This document shows positions 43,625 through 52,201 of a stretch of DNA of 64,000 nt, in pieces. A model generated the notes under the pieces. The model was not told the origin of the DNA. It saw nothing but the letters and a program-made list of their open reading frames with translations, and ran no database searches. Both the position numbers and the translations under genes were made by a program. The stretch's first letter is position 1; each line of letters starts with the position of its first letter. Source of the DNA: Streptomyces longwoodensis (lineage in GTDB: Bacteria; Actinomycetota; Actinomycetes; Streptomycetales; Streptomycetaceae); the NCBI RefSeq assembly GCF_001514125.1, contig NZ_KQ948550.1, positions 543,080-607,079 on the forward strand, given 5' to 3'.

Positions 43625-44103
43625 TGGCTCGCTCCGCCCCGCGTCGGCTCGGCCGTCAGCAGGTGCCAGCCGCGCGCCAGGACTACGAGCTGGGTGGTGT
43701 CCTGTGCGCCCGTGTCGGCGAGGAGCTGGTCGAGTGCGGCGCGCAGGTCAGCCGGGGCGAGTTTGGCGGCTACGGCGATCTCGCGGGCGTCGCTGTGCTC
43801 AGCGACGGCTCGCAGTAACAGCAGCTGGTCCGAGCTGAGCCTCGGCGCCGGCCTGTCCGCCGTGGGAGGGATCACCAGCTGGGCAGTGAACAGGCGGTGC
43901 ACGATCACCGGGGGTTTGCAGCGCGGCGGGTAGTGGAGGCTCTGACGGATTTCACGGACGTACTGGCGGACGGTCACGGCCGACAGCCCGGTCTGCGTGG
44001 CGATCTGCGCGGGTGTGAGGCCGTTCGCGAGGTGTTGGGCGACGCGCTGCAGGGCCGGTGTCAGCGGAGTGATCGGTGCGCTGGTCGTTGCGGGCGGGGT
44101 CAC
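43621..44103 (-). CDS. LuxR-type HTH regulator
   Basis: A 160-residue protein. A LuxR-type HTH (LTPALQRVAQHLANGLTPAQ, TGLSAVTVRQYVREIRQSLH) is unusually at the N-terminus, followed by a second helical domain (LSSDQLLLLRAVAEHSDARE, LAPADLRAALDQLLADTGAQ) that could also bind DNA. No receiver domain is present. GTG 44103 follows AAAGAG. The position within the block between the conservon and the lanthipeptide genes makes it a candidate pathway regulator. Confidence 0.8.
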   Translation of the reverse strand: MTPPATTSAPITPLTPALQRVAQHLANGLTPAQIATQTGLSAVTVRQYVREIRQSLHYPPRCKPPVIVHRLFTAQLVIPPTADRPAPRLSSDQLLLLRAVAEHSDAREIAVAAKLAPADLRAALDQLLADTGAQDTTQLVVLARGWHLLTAEPTRGGASQ

Positions 44104-44231
44104 GGTGTCTCTTTCTTGGCTGGTATGGACGGTCACCGGGGGAGGTGCCGCCGGTCCCCGCGGGGGTCGGGGGCCGGCGGCACGGGCCCGTGCGCGGCGG
44201 TGGGGAGTCACGGGGTGCCGCGCACGGGGGC

Positions 44232-45485
44232 TCATGCGGCGGTCGGGTCGGGGCGTGCCCAGGCGGCTTCGGCGGCGAGGCGTTCGGACCACTGGATGTG
44301 GTCTTCGTCGAAGGCGGCGTCGGCCAGACGGATGCGCTGGACTTCGCCGGTGCCGGCGGGCGGGTAGGTGTGCTGGATGTCGCGCCACAGGCGTTGGAGG
44401 ATGTAGTCGCGGTCGAGGGCGTGGGCGCCGTGCAGTTCCATGGCGTCCTGGGTGGACTGCATGGCCCACTGGTGGCCGAGGTATTTGGCGTTGATCAGGT
44501 CGGCGTCGCAGGGCAGGCCCTGGTCGAGGAGGTGCACCGACTGGTAGGCCAGGATTCGGCCGGCGCGCAGGCGTGCCTCCATGCCGCCGATGCGGTCCCG
44601 CAGTACGGGCAGGTCGGACAGGGCTCCCCGGTAGCGGGGACGGGTCTTGAGGCGGGCGGTGGTGGTGTCCACGACCGCCTCGTGGATGCCGAGGCTGACG
44701 GCGGCCAGGTTGGGGCGGCCGTACAGGATGCTGCTGCTCTGGGCGACGGCCAGCCCTTGGCCGATCTCTCCGACCATGTGGTCCTCGGGGACGCGAACGT
44801 GGTCGAGGTCGAGGTGGCCGGCGGAGAAGCCGTGCAGGCCGAGGCCGGGGCGGTGGTCGGAGACCGAGAGCCCGGGGCGGTCGGCTGCGACCATGAATGC
44901 GGTCAGTGCCTGGGAGGTGCTCACGCCCGCTTCGGCGGTGCGGGCGATGACGAGATGGGCTCCCGCGAGGTGGCTGTTGCCGATATGGATCTTGCTGCCG
45001 GTGATCACCCATTGGTTGCCGGCGCGTTCGGCGGTGGTTTCGATGCCGCCGATGTGTCCGCCGGCTTGTGGTTCGGTCACGGCGATCGACAGCAGCAGCG
45101 AGCCGTCCGCGACGCGGGGCAGCCAGTAGCCCTTCTGCTCGTAGGTGGCGAAGTGCAGCAGGGCGCCGACGGGGATGAGAGTGGCCTGCAGGATGGCCGC
45201 GGCAGCCGCCGATACCCGCGCGATGCGGTGGACCAGGATCGTCTTGGCCACGTGTCCGGCGCCCAGCCCGCCGAAGGCGGCCGGGACGGTGACGGCGAAC
45301 CAGCGCCGTGCGGCCATCAGATCGGCGACCTTGCGCTCCACCCTGCCCGGGGCTGCCTCCATACGAGCGGCGCGCGGCGCGACGTGCTCGGCCGCGAAGG
45401 CGTCCGCCTCCTGCCACAGCAGATCGTGGCGTGCGCTGAGATAGGGACGCAGCGCCGGTGGCGGCGTGGTGGGTGTGGCGGACAT
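44232..45485 (-). CDS. Acyl-CoA dehydrogenase-family flavoprotein
   Basis: A 417-residue protein. The N-terminal helical domain, the FAD-contact strand (LLSIAVTEPQAGGHIG; WVITGSKIHIGNS) and the C-terminal helical domain are all present. At the catalytic-base position before the RxxRD motif the sequence is RDYILQRLWRD, so the usual Glu is Asp. A CoA-ester substrate is expected for the family, but in this context a peptide or precursor oxidation is conceivable. GGGAG precedes ATG 45485. Confidence 0.9.
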   Translation of the reverse strand: MSATPTTPPPALRPYLSARHDLLWQEADAFAAEHVAPRAARMEAAPGRVERKVADLMAARRWFAVTVPAAFGGLGAGHVAKTILVHRIARVSAAAAAILQATLIPVGALLHFATYEQKGYWLPRVADGSLLLSIAVTEPQAGGHIGGIETTAERAGNQWVITGSKIHIGNSHLAGAHLVIARTAEAGVSTSQALTAFMVAADRPGLSVSDHRPGLGLHGFSAGHLDLDHVRVPEDHMVGEIGQGLAVAQSSSILYGRPNLAAVSLGIHEAVVDTTTARLKTRPRYRGALSDLPVLRDRIGGMEARLRAGRILAYQSVHLLDQGLPCDADLINAKYLGHQWAMQSTQDAMELHGAHALDRDYILQRLWRDIQHTYPPAGTGEVQRIRLADAAFDEDHIQWSERLAAEAAWARPDPTAA

Positions 45486-45569
45486 GGTCTCCCTCTCCCT
45501 GGATGAAGGTCGCAACGCGGAGCGGCCGGGGATCGCCTACGGCTCCCGGGTGGGGGGTGTGGAACGGCC

Positions 45570-46211
45570 TTAGCGCACGGGGGCGCGGGTGATGTGGTCC
45601 ATCACCTGCGCACTGGCGTTGATGACGATGTCCCGCAGCCGGCGGGCCTCCGCCAGGGGCCGCTTCTGGGGGTCGATGACACACACCGTTCCCAGCACGG
45701 TGCCGCTGTCGTGGACGAGCGGGGCGCCGAAGTAGGAGCGGATCCCGACGGCGTCGACCACCGCGTTGCCGCTGAAGCGCGGGGACGCGTGCACGTCGTG
45801 CAGCGGGAGGGCCTTCTTGCGGGCCATGACCTCCGGGCACCAGCCGTGGTTCCGGCTCATGGTGCGGCCGACGATCACGTAACCGCTGTCCGCGGGCGGC
45901 TGGTGCAGTCCGACGAAGGTCTGCTCCTGCAGGAACAGGTTGACGAAGCCGTACAGGAACCCGGCCTGCTCGGCCATGTCGCGGGCCAGGCCGTCGAAGT
46001 CCTCGTTGGCCACCGGGGGCACGCCCAAGCGGTTGAGCAGCTCATAGCGCTGCGCCAGCTCCAGCGACTGCTGGGGTGGCTGGCTGGTGAGGGCGGCGGC
46101 GGGCGGGGTGACCGAGCTACGGATGGCGTCCCGCATGTCGCGGCGCGGCAAGGACTGTGCGGGCGGGGCGGCCTGCGGCGTGCGGTAGAGGTCGCTGGGG
46201 TGCTGTGACAT
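45570..46211 (-). CDS. GAF-domain protein
   Basis: A 213-residue protein. A single GAF domain spans about 60-205 (LLNRLGVPPVANEDFDGLAR, YGFVNLFLQEQTFVG, SRNHGWCPEVMARKK, IRSYFGAPLVHDSGTVLGTV). GAF domains bind small ligands or haem; a Cys in the middle is notable. Its ATG overlaps the CvnD stop (TGATG), placing it as the fifth gene of the conservon, where other conservons have a P450 or other effector. Confidence 0.9.
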   Translation of the reverse strand: MSQHPSDLYRTPQAAPPAQSLPRRDMRDAIRSSVTPPAAALTSQPPQQSLELAQRYELLNRLGVPPVANEDFDGLARDMAEQAGFLYGFVNLFLQEQTFVGLHQPPADSGYVIVGRTMSRNHGWCPEVMARKKALPLHDVHASPRFSGNAVVDAVGIRSYFGAPLVHDSGTVLGTVCVIDPQKRPLAEARRLRDIVINASAQVMDHITRAPVR

Positions 46212-46882
46212 CAGGCGTCCTGGAGGGTGGTGGAAGGGGCGTGACCAGTGCGGCTGGTGGTGGCGTTGTTCATGGCGTGGTCGACGAGGGTCAGCAGAAC
46301 GCCGGCGACGTGGTTCGGGTCGCGGGCGTCGCAGGTGACCACGGGTATGGCGGCCGGGAGTTCGAGGGCGGTGCGGACCTCTTCGGGGTGGTAGCGGTGG
46401 GCTCCGTCGAACTGGTTGACGGCGACGACGAAGGGCAGGCCGATGTCTTCGAAGAAGCTGACGGGGGTGAAGCTGCTCTCCAGACGGCGGGTGTCGACCA
46501 GGACGACCGCGCCGACGGCGCCGCGGGAGAGGTCGTACCAGAGGTCGACGAACCGGTCCTGGCCTGGAGTGCCGAACAGGAACAGCTCCAGGGGCGTCGG
46601 CGCGTCGGACAGGCTCAGGCGGCCGAAGTCGAAGGCGACCGTGGTGGTCCGCTTGGACTCCAGGCCCGTCAGGCTGTCGACGTCCGCGCTCGCCTCGGTC
46701 AGGTACTCCTCCGTGCTCAGCGGCGTGATCTCACTGACGGCGCCCACGGCGGTGGTCTTGCCCGCACCGAAGCCCCCGGCGATCACGACCTTCAGCACGG
46801 TCGGCGCGGCGCCGGCGCACGCGTGCGGCGGATTACGCGGCACCGCGGCCGGGTCATCCGGCCTGTGGATAGGCGACGGCAT
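46211..46882 (-). CDS. cvnD: Conservon GTPase, CvnD type
   Basis: A 223-residue small GTPase-like protein. The P-loop is GGFGAGKTTAV, switch region VAFDFGRL, then FGTPGQDRF and NQFDGA for guanine specificity. In Streptomyces conservons this ATP/GTP-binding protein forms a membrane-associated switch with CvnA, CvnB and CvnC. It overlaps CvnC by 29 nt. Confidence 0.95.
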   Translation of the reverse strand: MPSPIHRPDDPAAVPRNPPHACAGAAPTVLKVVIAGGFGAGKTTAVGAVSEITPLSTEEYLTEASADVDSLTGLESKRTTTVAFDFGRLSLSDAPTPLELFLFGTPGQDRFVDLWYDLSRGAVGAVVLVDTRRLESSFTPVSFFEDIGLPFVVAVNQFDGAHRYHPEEVRTALELPAAIPVVTCDARDPNHVAGVLLTLVDHAMNNATTSRTGHAPSTTLQDA

Positions 46883-47261
46883 CAGGCCACTTCCTCTTCA
46901 AGCCCGCGGAGAGGGCTGCCAGCAGTTGGGTAGACGGACCGGACCCCGCACCGGTATCGGCATAGGGCTGGGTCAGGGGGACGACGAGGGCGTCGGCGTC
47001 TAGGAGGTCGGAGACGAGGACCTTGACGGCGGTCACGGGCCGGCCGAGGCGGCCCGCCAGTTCGACCACCGGCCGTCGGCGCTCCCGGCACAGCGCGAGG
47101 ATCTCCTCACACTCCTCGGCCTGAGCCGGGCCGGGCCTTCCCGGTCCCGCCTCCAGCACGGTTTCCAGACCGAGTAGGTGCCGCGGCTTGGTACGCCCGC
47201 GCGTGAGGGTGTAGGTCCGCACGAACGCCGACTCCTCGGCCGTGCGGCCGTATGTGGTCAC
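46854..47261 (-). CDS. cvnC: Conservon DUF742 protein, CvnC type
   Basis: A 135-residue DUF742 protein: SAFVRTYTLTRGRTKP at the N-terminus, then a winged-helix-like core (EEILALCRERRRPVVELAGR, VKVLVSDLLDADALVV). CvnC proteins bind their conservon partners. GTG 47261 overlaps the CvnB stop. Confidence 0.93.
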   Translation of the reverse strand: MTTYGRTAEESAFVRTYTLTRGRTKPRHLLGLETVLEAGPGRPGPAQAEECEEILALCRERRRPVVELAGRLGRPVTAVKVLVSDLLDADALVVPLTQPYADTGAGSGPSTQLLAALSAGLKRKWPDAVAYPQAG

Positions 47262-47773
47262 CGCACCTCTCCGCCCGTGCCGACGCGGACGGGGATCACC
47301 ATGTAGGGAGCGAACTTTGCCACGAGCCGACCCATCTCGAAGCCGACGGTGCCCGCGTCGGAGTCCCGGGTAGCGATGACGGCGAGGATCGTGTCCACCT
47401 CACCGCGTTCGTTGCCGGGGTGGTTGTCGAAGGCCGCGCTGCGCCCGGCGCTCTGGACGAAGAACAGGCAGTCGTCTCGCTCGATGACGACCTGGCCCGC
47501 TGGCCTCTTCTTCCCGCTGGGGCCGGTGATGTTCGCCGCGAGGGAGGCAACGCCACTGAAGGCGGCCGACAGTTCATCCGCCCAGTCCTTGTCGACGTCA
47601 CTGTCCAGCAGCCGCAGTCCGTCGCGCGAGAGCAGGACGGCGTGCGTGACGCCCGGCGTCTCGGAGGCGAACTGACGCAGCAGCCAGACCATGCTGTCCC
47701 GCTGCCCGCTTGTCGTCGTCGCGGATGCGGGCGTGCCGCCGGTCACGTTGTTCATCGCGGGGTGGGTGCTCAT
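47258..47773 (-). CDS. cvnB: Conservon roadblock/LC7 protein, CvnB type
   Basis: A 171-residue roadblock/LC7 protein: LLRQFASETPGVTHAVLLSR, then DGLRLLDSD, FSGVASLAANITGPS and VVIERDDCLFFVQSAG. It interacts with the CvnA kinase-like protein and stimulates the GTPase switch in conservons. GGAG lies 8 nt before ATG 47773; MNNVTG at 47755 is an alternative start. Confidence 0.93.
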   Translation of the reverse strand: MSTHPAMNNVTGGTPASATTTSGQRDSMVWLLRQFASETPGVTHAVLLSRDGLRLLDSDVDKDWADELSAAFSGVASLAANITGPSGKKRPAGQVVIERDDCLFFVQSAGRSAAFDNHPGNERGEVDTILAVIATRDSDAGTVGFEMGRLVAKFAPYMVIPVRVGTGGEVR

Positions 47774-47840
47774 GGAGATCGCTCCAGTAAGGGGAAGGGC
47801 CAGTGGGTGTACCGGGCCACCGGGAACGCGGAAGGACGGG

Positions 47841-49355
47841 TCAGGGGGTGGGGTGTTCTGTCGGTGCGGGAGGGGGACTGGCGGTGCCGCCGGCCTGGAG
47901 GCCGTTGCGGAAGGCGGCTGCGAGCCCGGGCGTTGCCGCGGACGCCGGGGCTTGCTCCCGCTCGTGTGGTGGATGGAAAGGTTCGGTCCGGCGTGTGCGC
48001 GTGGGCAGAACGGGCGCGTCGGCCGAATGGCCCGCTGTGGTCGGCGCCCCAGCGGCGCCGGGGCGTGCGATCCGGCCCACCCCCGGGGCGGCAGGAGCCG
48101 CGGCCACCTGCTGCGGTTGCCGCCCGGAGACGCGAGCCTCCTCGGGCGGCAGCGCGCCCGCATCCTCAACCGATGGAATCGCTACCAGGAGCCGTGCCGG
48201 TATGACGACCAGGGCAGTGGTGCCCCCCGTCACGTTCTCCTGCAGGAGGACGGACAGCCCGTGCGACTGGGCGATCTTCGCGGCGACCAGCAAACCGAGC
48301 TGTCCGGCCCGGACTTGGCCGCTGACGTCGACCTCGTCCGGGGCCTTGAGCAGATGGTTCATCTGCGCCCGCGTCTGCGGGTGCATGGGGATGGCCCGGT
48401 CCTCGACCTCGATGGCCAGCCCGTGTGGCACCCGCTGCGCCCGCACCATCACCCGCGTCGCCGGATCGGAGCACTCGCAGGCGTTCTCGATCAGCTCGGC
48501 CAGCAGGTGCGTCAGGTCCGGACCCACATGGCCGGGCAAACCCAGCTCGGCGCCCACGGACCCGGCGGCGACGGCCACCCGTGGGTACTGCACGACCTCG
48601 GAGACCGCGCCGCGCAGGGCCGTCGTGACGGGAACGGGCCGGCGCACGCTGCGCAGGGACTGCCCGCCCAGCACCGCCGTGCTCTCGACCTGACGGCGCA
48701 TCCGCGTCACGAGGTGATCGATCTCGAAAATCTTGGCCAGCAGCTCCGGGTCGTCGGTCAGCATCTCCAGCCGGCTCAGTGCCTCAAGTGCCTTGCTGAC
48801 CAAGGCGTGCTCCCGCATGGCCAGGCGGCGCAGCACTTCCAGGAGGACGACCGACTGGGACGCGTCGTGCACGCGGATCAACGACGCGATGGCCTGCGCC
48901 TGGAGGGCACTGAGCGCGTTGTCGATCCCGGCGATCGGAGTGGGCGACTGCGGCATCTGCGGGTCTGGCAACGGTGGACGTTTTCCGCGACACAGCTCGT
49001 CCGCCGACCACAGCACCGACTTCTCGACGGCCGCCGCTGCCCCTGCGACCGCTTTCAGCGCCGCAGCCTGGGAATCCTCCACGGCCGACTGCACGGCGCC
49101 GGCGACGGTGCGCGCTGAGCGTGCCGCCACCACGGCGACCCCCGCCAGTCCGCAGACCAGGCCGGCCAGAACCCAGCCGGGGCCTACTCCGGACACCGAA
49201 CCGAGAGCGAACGGGGCGACCAGCACCGCGGCAAGGAGCACCAGGGGCAGTGCTATCGCGCGGCGAGCGAGGTACAGCGTGTTCGCGTCGAGCGAGGGCC
49301 GCCGCCTGCGGTGGCCGGCAGAGGCCGACCGTGCCGGGAAGGCGCTGTCAGACAT
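47841..49355 (-). CDS. cvnA: Conservon sensor-kinase-like protein, CvnA type
   Basis: A 504-residue protein. Two membrane helices at the N-terminus (about 32-52 and 58-75) are followed by a helical region, a HATPase domain (LAELIENACECSDPATRVMV; IEVEDRAIPMHPQTRAQMNH; GQLGLLVAAKIAQSHGLSV) and a Pro/Ala-rich tail. A canonical autophosphorylated His region is not obvious, as usual for CvnA. GAGGA lies 5 nt before ATG 49355. It is the first gene of the conservon. Confidence 0.93.
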   Translation of the reverse strand: MSDSAFPARSASAGHRRRRPSLDANTLYLARRAIALPLVLLAAVLVAPFALGSVSGVGPGWVLAGLVCGLAGVAVVAARSARTVAGAVQSAVEDSQAAALKAVAGAAAAVEKSVLWSADELCRGKRPPLPDPQMPQSPTPIAGIDNALSALQAQAIASLIRVHDASQSVVLLEVLRRLAMREHALVSKALEALSRLEMLTDDPELLAKIFEIDHLVTRMRRQVESTAVLGGQSLRSVRRPVPVTTALRGAVSEVVQYPRVAVAAGSVGAELGLPGHVGPDLTHLLAELIENACECSDPATRVMVRAQRVPHGLAIEVEDRAIPMHPQTRAQMNHLLKAPDEVDVSGQVRAGQLGLLVAAKIAQSHGLSVLLQENVTGGTTALVVIPARLLVAIPSVEDAGALPPEEARVSGRQPQQVAAAPAAPGVGRIARPGAAGAPTTAGHSADAPVLPTRTRRTEPFHPPHEREQAPASAATPGLAAAFRNGLQAGGTASPPPAPTEHPTP

Positions 49356-49381
49356 GAGAATCCTCGTCAGGGGTGGGGTGA

Positions 49382-51283
49382 CTATGCGTGCTGCGGCGTC
49401 AGGCCGGCGGTGGGCTGGCGCGCGCTGTGGGAGGCCGAGCGGGGCGCCAGAAGCGCGACTGCACCGTGGCGGGAGTGCGAGTGCATCGCCATCTGCTGAA
49501 GGAGCAGGGCGCTTTGAATCAGGCCCATGTGGCTGAATGCCTGCGGGAAGTTGCCGAGCTGGCGCTGCTGGACGGGGTCGTACTCCTCCGCTAGGAACCC
49601 GAGGTCGTTGCGCAGAGTCAGGAGGCGTTCGAACAAGGCGCGGGCTTCGTCGATGCGACCGGTCAGGGCGAGGCCGTCGACGAGCCAGAAGTTGCACAGG
49701 AAGAAGGTGCCCTCGTCGCCGGTCAGGCCGTCCACCCCGACGTCCTTGCCGCAGGTCGGGTATCGGTACACGAGCCCGTCGCCCGTGGAGAGTTCACGAC
49801 GGACCGCATCCACGGTGCCGATGACACGTGGGTCGTCGGGCGGCAGGAAGCCGGTGCGGGGGATGAGTAGCGTGGCAGCGTCCACTTCCTTCGAGCCGTA
49901 GGACTGGGTGAAGGTGTTGCGCACCGGGTCGAAGCCCTTGTCACAGACCTCCCGGTGGATCGCCGCCCGCAGTTCGACCAGAGGGGCCAGGTCCATGTCG
50001 AGCGCGCCGGCCTCGGTCAGGCGGATGGTGCGGTCGACCGCCACCCAGGCCATCACCTTGGAGTGGACGAAGTGCCGGCGGGCCCCGCGGATCTCCCAGA
50101 TGCCCTCGTCGGGCTCCTGCCAGCGCTGCGCCAGGTGCTCAATGAGCCGCTGGTGCAGGACCGCGGTGTCGGCGCAGTGAGCGACTCCACTCTGGTGCGC
50201 GAGGTACAAGGTCTCGATCACCTCGCCATACACGTCGAGCTGCAGCTGGTCTGCCGCCCCGTTGCCGACCCGCACCGGGCTTGAGCCCTCGTATCCGGGA
50301 AGCCATGGCAGCTCCCGTTCCAGCAGGTCACGCTCCCCGGTAATCCCGTACATGATCTGCAGGTTCTCCGGGTCACCGGCCGCGGCGCGCAGTAGCCATC
50401 GCCGCCATGCCTGTGCCTCCTGCCGGTACCCGGTCCCAAGCAGTGCGGCCAAGGTGGTGGAAGCGTCGCGCAGCCAGGTAAAGCGGTAGTCCCAGTTCCG
50501 TCCGCCGCCGACCTCCTCGGGCAGCGACGTGGTCGGCGCCGCAACGATCCCGCCGCTCGGTCCATAGGTCATGGCTTTCAGCGCGATCGAGGACCGGACG
50601 ACGGCCTCGCGGTAGGGCCCGTCGTAGGTGCACTCCTGCGTCCAGTCCTGCCAGAAGGCGAGCGTCTCGGTGAGCGCCGCGTGCGGGTCGGGGATCTCCG
50701 GAGCCGGTGCGTGGGACGGGCACCAGCTGAGCACGAACGCCACGCTCTGCCCAGCGCTGATGGCGAAAGCGCTGACGACGACGCCGTCCTTCTCCGCTTG
50801 CGGCACACAGGTGTCGAGCCACAGAGCGTCCGCGCCAGCCTCTGCGACCATGCGCCCACCGACCTCGTGGATCCACGGGCTGACGCTGCCGTATCCCGGC
50901 CGCGGGCGCATGGTAGAGATCATCTCTACCTCGCCGGTCAGGCCCTCGATGATTCGGATCACCTGCGGTGCCCCGTCGCGCGGTGGCATGAAGTCCAGGA
51001 CGCGGACCGATCCGGTCTGAGTGCGCCATACCGATTCGAGGACGAGGGAGTCACCGCTGTACTGGCGCTCGGCGACTGCGTCAGAGCTGGAACGGCCGGC
51101 GGCAGCGGCCGGAGCGATTCGCCAGGTGCCGTGTTTCTGTGTGCCGAGCAGGCCGGCGAAAACGGCCGGCGAGTCGAAGCGGGGCAGGCACAGCCAGTCG
51201 ATCGAACCGTCGTCGCAGACGTGGGCACTGGTCTGCATGTCGCCGATCAGGCCGTACTGCTCGATGCGCGGGAGGCGTTTCAT
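49382..51283 (-). CDS. Glycoside hydrolase family 15 protein (glucoamylase/trehalase-like)
   Basis: A 633-residue GH15 enzyme. It starts MKRLPRIEQYGLIGDMQTSA. The (alpha/alpha)6 barrel motifs include NWDYRFTWLRDAST, the general acid region EGIWEIRGARRHFVHS and the base region FLAEEYDP. No signal peptide is present, so it acts in the cytoplasm, probably on trehalose, glycogen-derived or other alpha-glucosides. GGAG lies 9 nt upstream of ATG 51283. It ends 26 bp before the conservon gene cvnA and may be co-transcribed with it. Confidence 0.95.
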   Translation of the reverse strand: MKRLPRIEQYGLIGDMQTSAHVCDDGSIDWLCLPRFDSPAVFAGLLGTQKHGTWRIAPAAAAGRSSSDAVAERQYSGDSLVLESVWRTQTGSVRVLDFMPPRDGAPQVIRIIEGLTGEVEMISTMRPRPGYGSVSPWIHEVGGRMVAEAGADALWLDTCVPQAEKDGVVVSAFAISAGQSVAFVLSWCPSHAPAPEIPDPHAALTETLAFWQDWTQECTYDGPYREAVVRSSIALKAMTYGPSGGIVAAPTTSLPEEVGGGRNWDYRFTWLRDASTTLAALLGTGYRQEAQAWRRWLLRAAAGDPENLQIMYGITGERDLLERELPWLPGYEGSSPVRVGNGAADQLQLDVYGEVIETLYLAHQSGVAHCADTAVLHQRLIEHLAQRWQEPDEGIWEIRGARRHFVHSKVMAWVAVDRTIRLTEAGALDMDLAPLVELRAAIHREVCDKGFDPVRNTFTQSYGSKEVDAATLLIPRTGFLPPDDPRVIGTVDAVRRELSTGDGLVYRYPTCGKDVGVDGLTGDEGTFFLCNFWLVDGLALTGRIDEARALFERLLTLRNDLGFLAEEYDPVQQRQLGNFPQAFSHMGLIQSALLLQQMAMHSHSRHGAVALLAPRSASHSARQPTAGLTPQHA

Positions 51284-51373
51284 CGTGTGGGTCTCCGTAG
51301 TCCCCGTGGACCCGGGGGGTGGCTTCGGGGCCGCCTGGGCGGCCGGGAAGTGTCGGTGAGAGAGGCACGGTGG

Positions 51374-51520
51374 TTATCGGTCCGGGGGAGGTCTGTTCTG
51401 CCTCGGCCGGGGATCCACGTCCCGTGGAGCAATGCGGCCGGTTACTCGCTCACCACGAAGAGCCAGCCACGCCATGGGACCGAGGATCAGCGCGATTAGA
51501 ACTGCCCCGGCGGCGGTCAT
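51374..51520 (-). CDS. Single-helix small membrane protein
   Basis: A 48-residue protein: one hydrophobic helix (AAGAVLIALILGPMAWLAL) and a basic tail (GERVTGRIAP...RPRQNRPPPDR). Its ATG overlaps the stop of the DUF6415-like gene (ATGA), so the two are coupled. Function unknown. Confidence 0.6.
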   Translation of the reverse strand: MTAAGAVLIALILGPMAWLALRGERVTGRIAPRDVDPRPRQNRPPPDR

Positions 51521-51942
51521 GTCCGGGGCACCGACGCGGCCAGAACCACGCACGCGAGGGCGAGAGCGAAGACCGTGCCGCGCAGCACGTTGATCGGCGG
51601 CTTCCACCAGCGCCGTCTCTGGACCGACTTCGCAGGGGCCACGTCGTGGGCCTGCACGGCAGCGATAAGGTCTTGGGTCGCCTCGGCCAGCCTGACCACA
51701 TGAACCCTGCTGGGCATGTAGCCATCGGGGAGGCCGCCCGAACAGAGCTGCTGCGCACGGAGCAGGGCTGGCTCTTGCGAAGGCGTCAGAGCTCCGAGCT
51801 GGCTGACGTGTCCTCGCAGCCGCAGTGCGAGGTCCTCCGCATCGGCGGCAGTATCGGGTAACGGCGAGCGAGTCCTCGCCCAGCACGAGCGCCACCGTTT
51901 CCGTTGCCGAGGCCGCCGGGTCCCGTCGCAGGATGGGCTCAC
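51517..51942 (-). CDS. DUF6415-like protein with C-terminal membrane helix, probably frameshifted
   Basis: The frame from GTG 51942 gives 141 residues. The core (PDTAADAEDLALRLRGHVSQ, RVHVVRLAEATQDLIAAVQA) matches the DUF6415 pattern of proteins found near Streptomyces biosynthetic genes, and a hydrophobic C-terminal helix (VFALALACVVLAASV) is added. The expected preceding motif TVALVLGEDS lies in another frame just upstream (about 51868-51900). A one-base shift near 51862 has therefore probably separated the N-terminus. Confidence 0.55.
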   Translation of the reverse strand: MSPSCDGTRRPRQRKRWRSCWARTRSPLPDTAADAEDLALRLRGHVSQLGALTPSQEPALLRAQQLCSGGLPDGYMPSRVHVVRLAEATQDLIAAVQAHDVAPAKSVQRRRWWKPPINVLRGTVFALALACVVLAASVPRT

Positions 51943-52201
51943 CAAGGGCGTGGCTTCTCCTTCCGTGATCACTGAGTTGGCACGCCCGGCGAAGGGCCAG
52001 CGAGGGACGCATGACGCAACTCCTAGGTGAATCAAGCCAACTTGAGCGAGGAACGCTGTGCACCGCAGGCAACTGACGTGCAAGGTGAGTGATCCTGCGG
52101 CTACGTTGAGCGAACCGCGAATCCCTGTCAGGGGGTATGCCTACGCGGCCCTCAAGGCCGTCAAAGGCGTCAAAGATCATTTCGGAACCGAGGGGCAGTA
52201 C

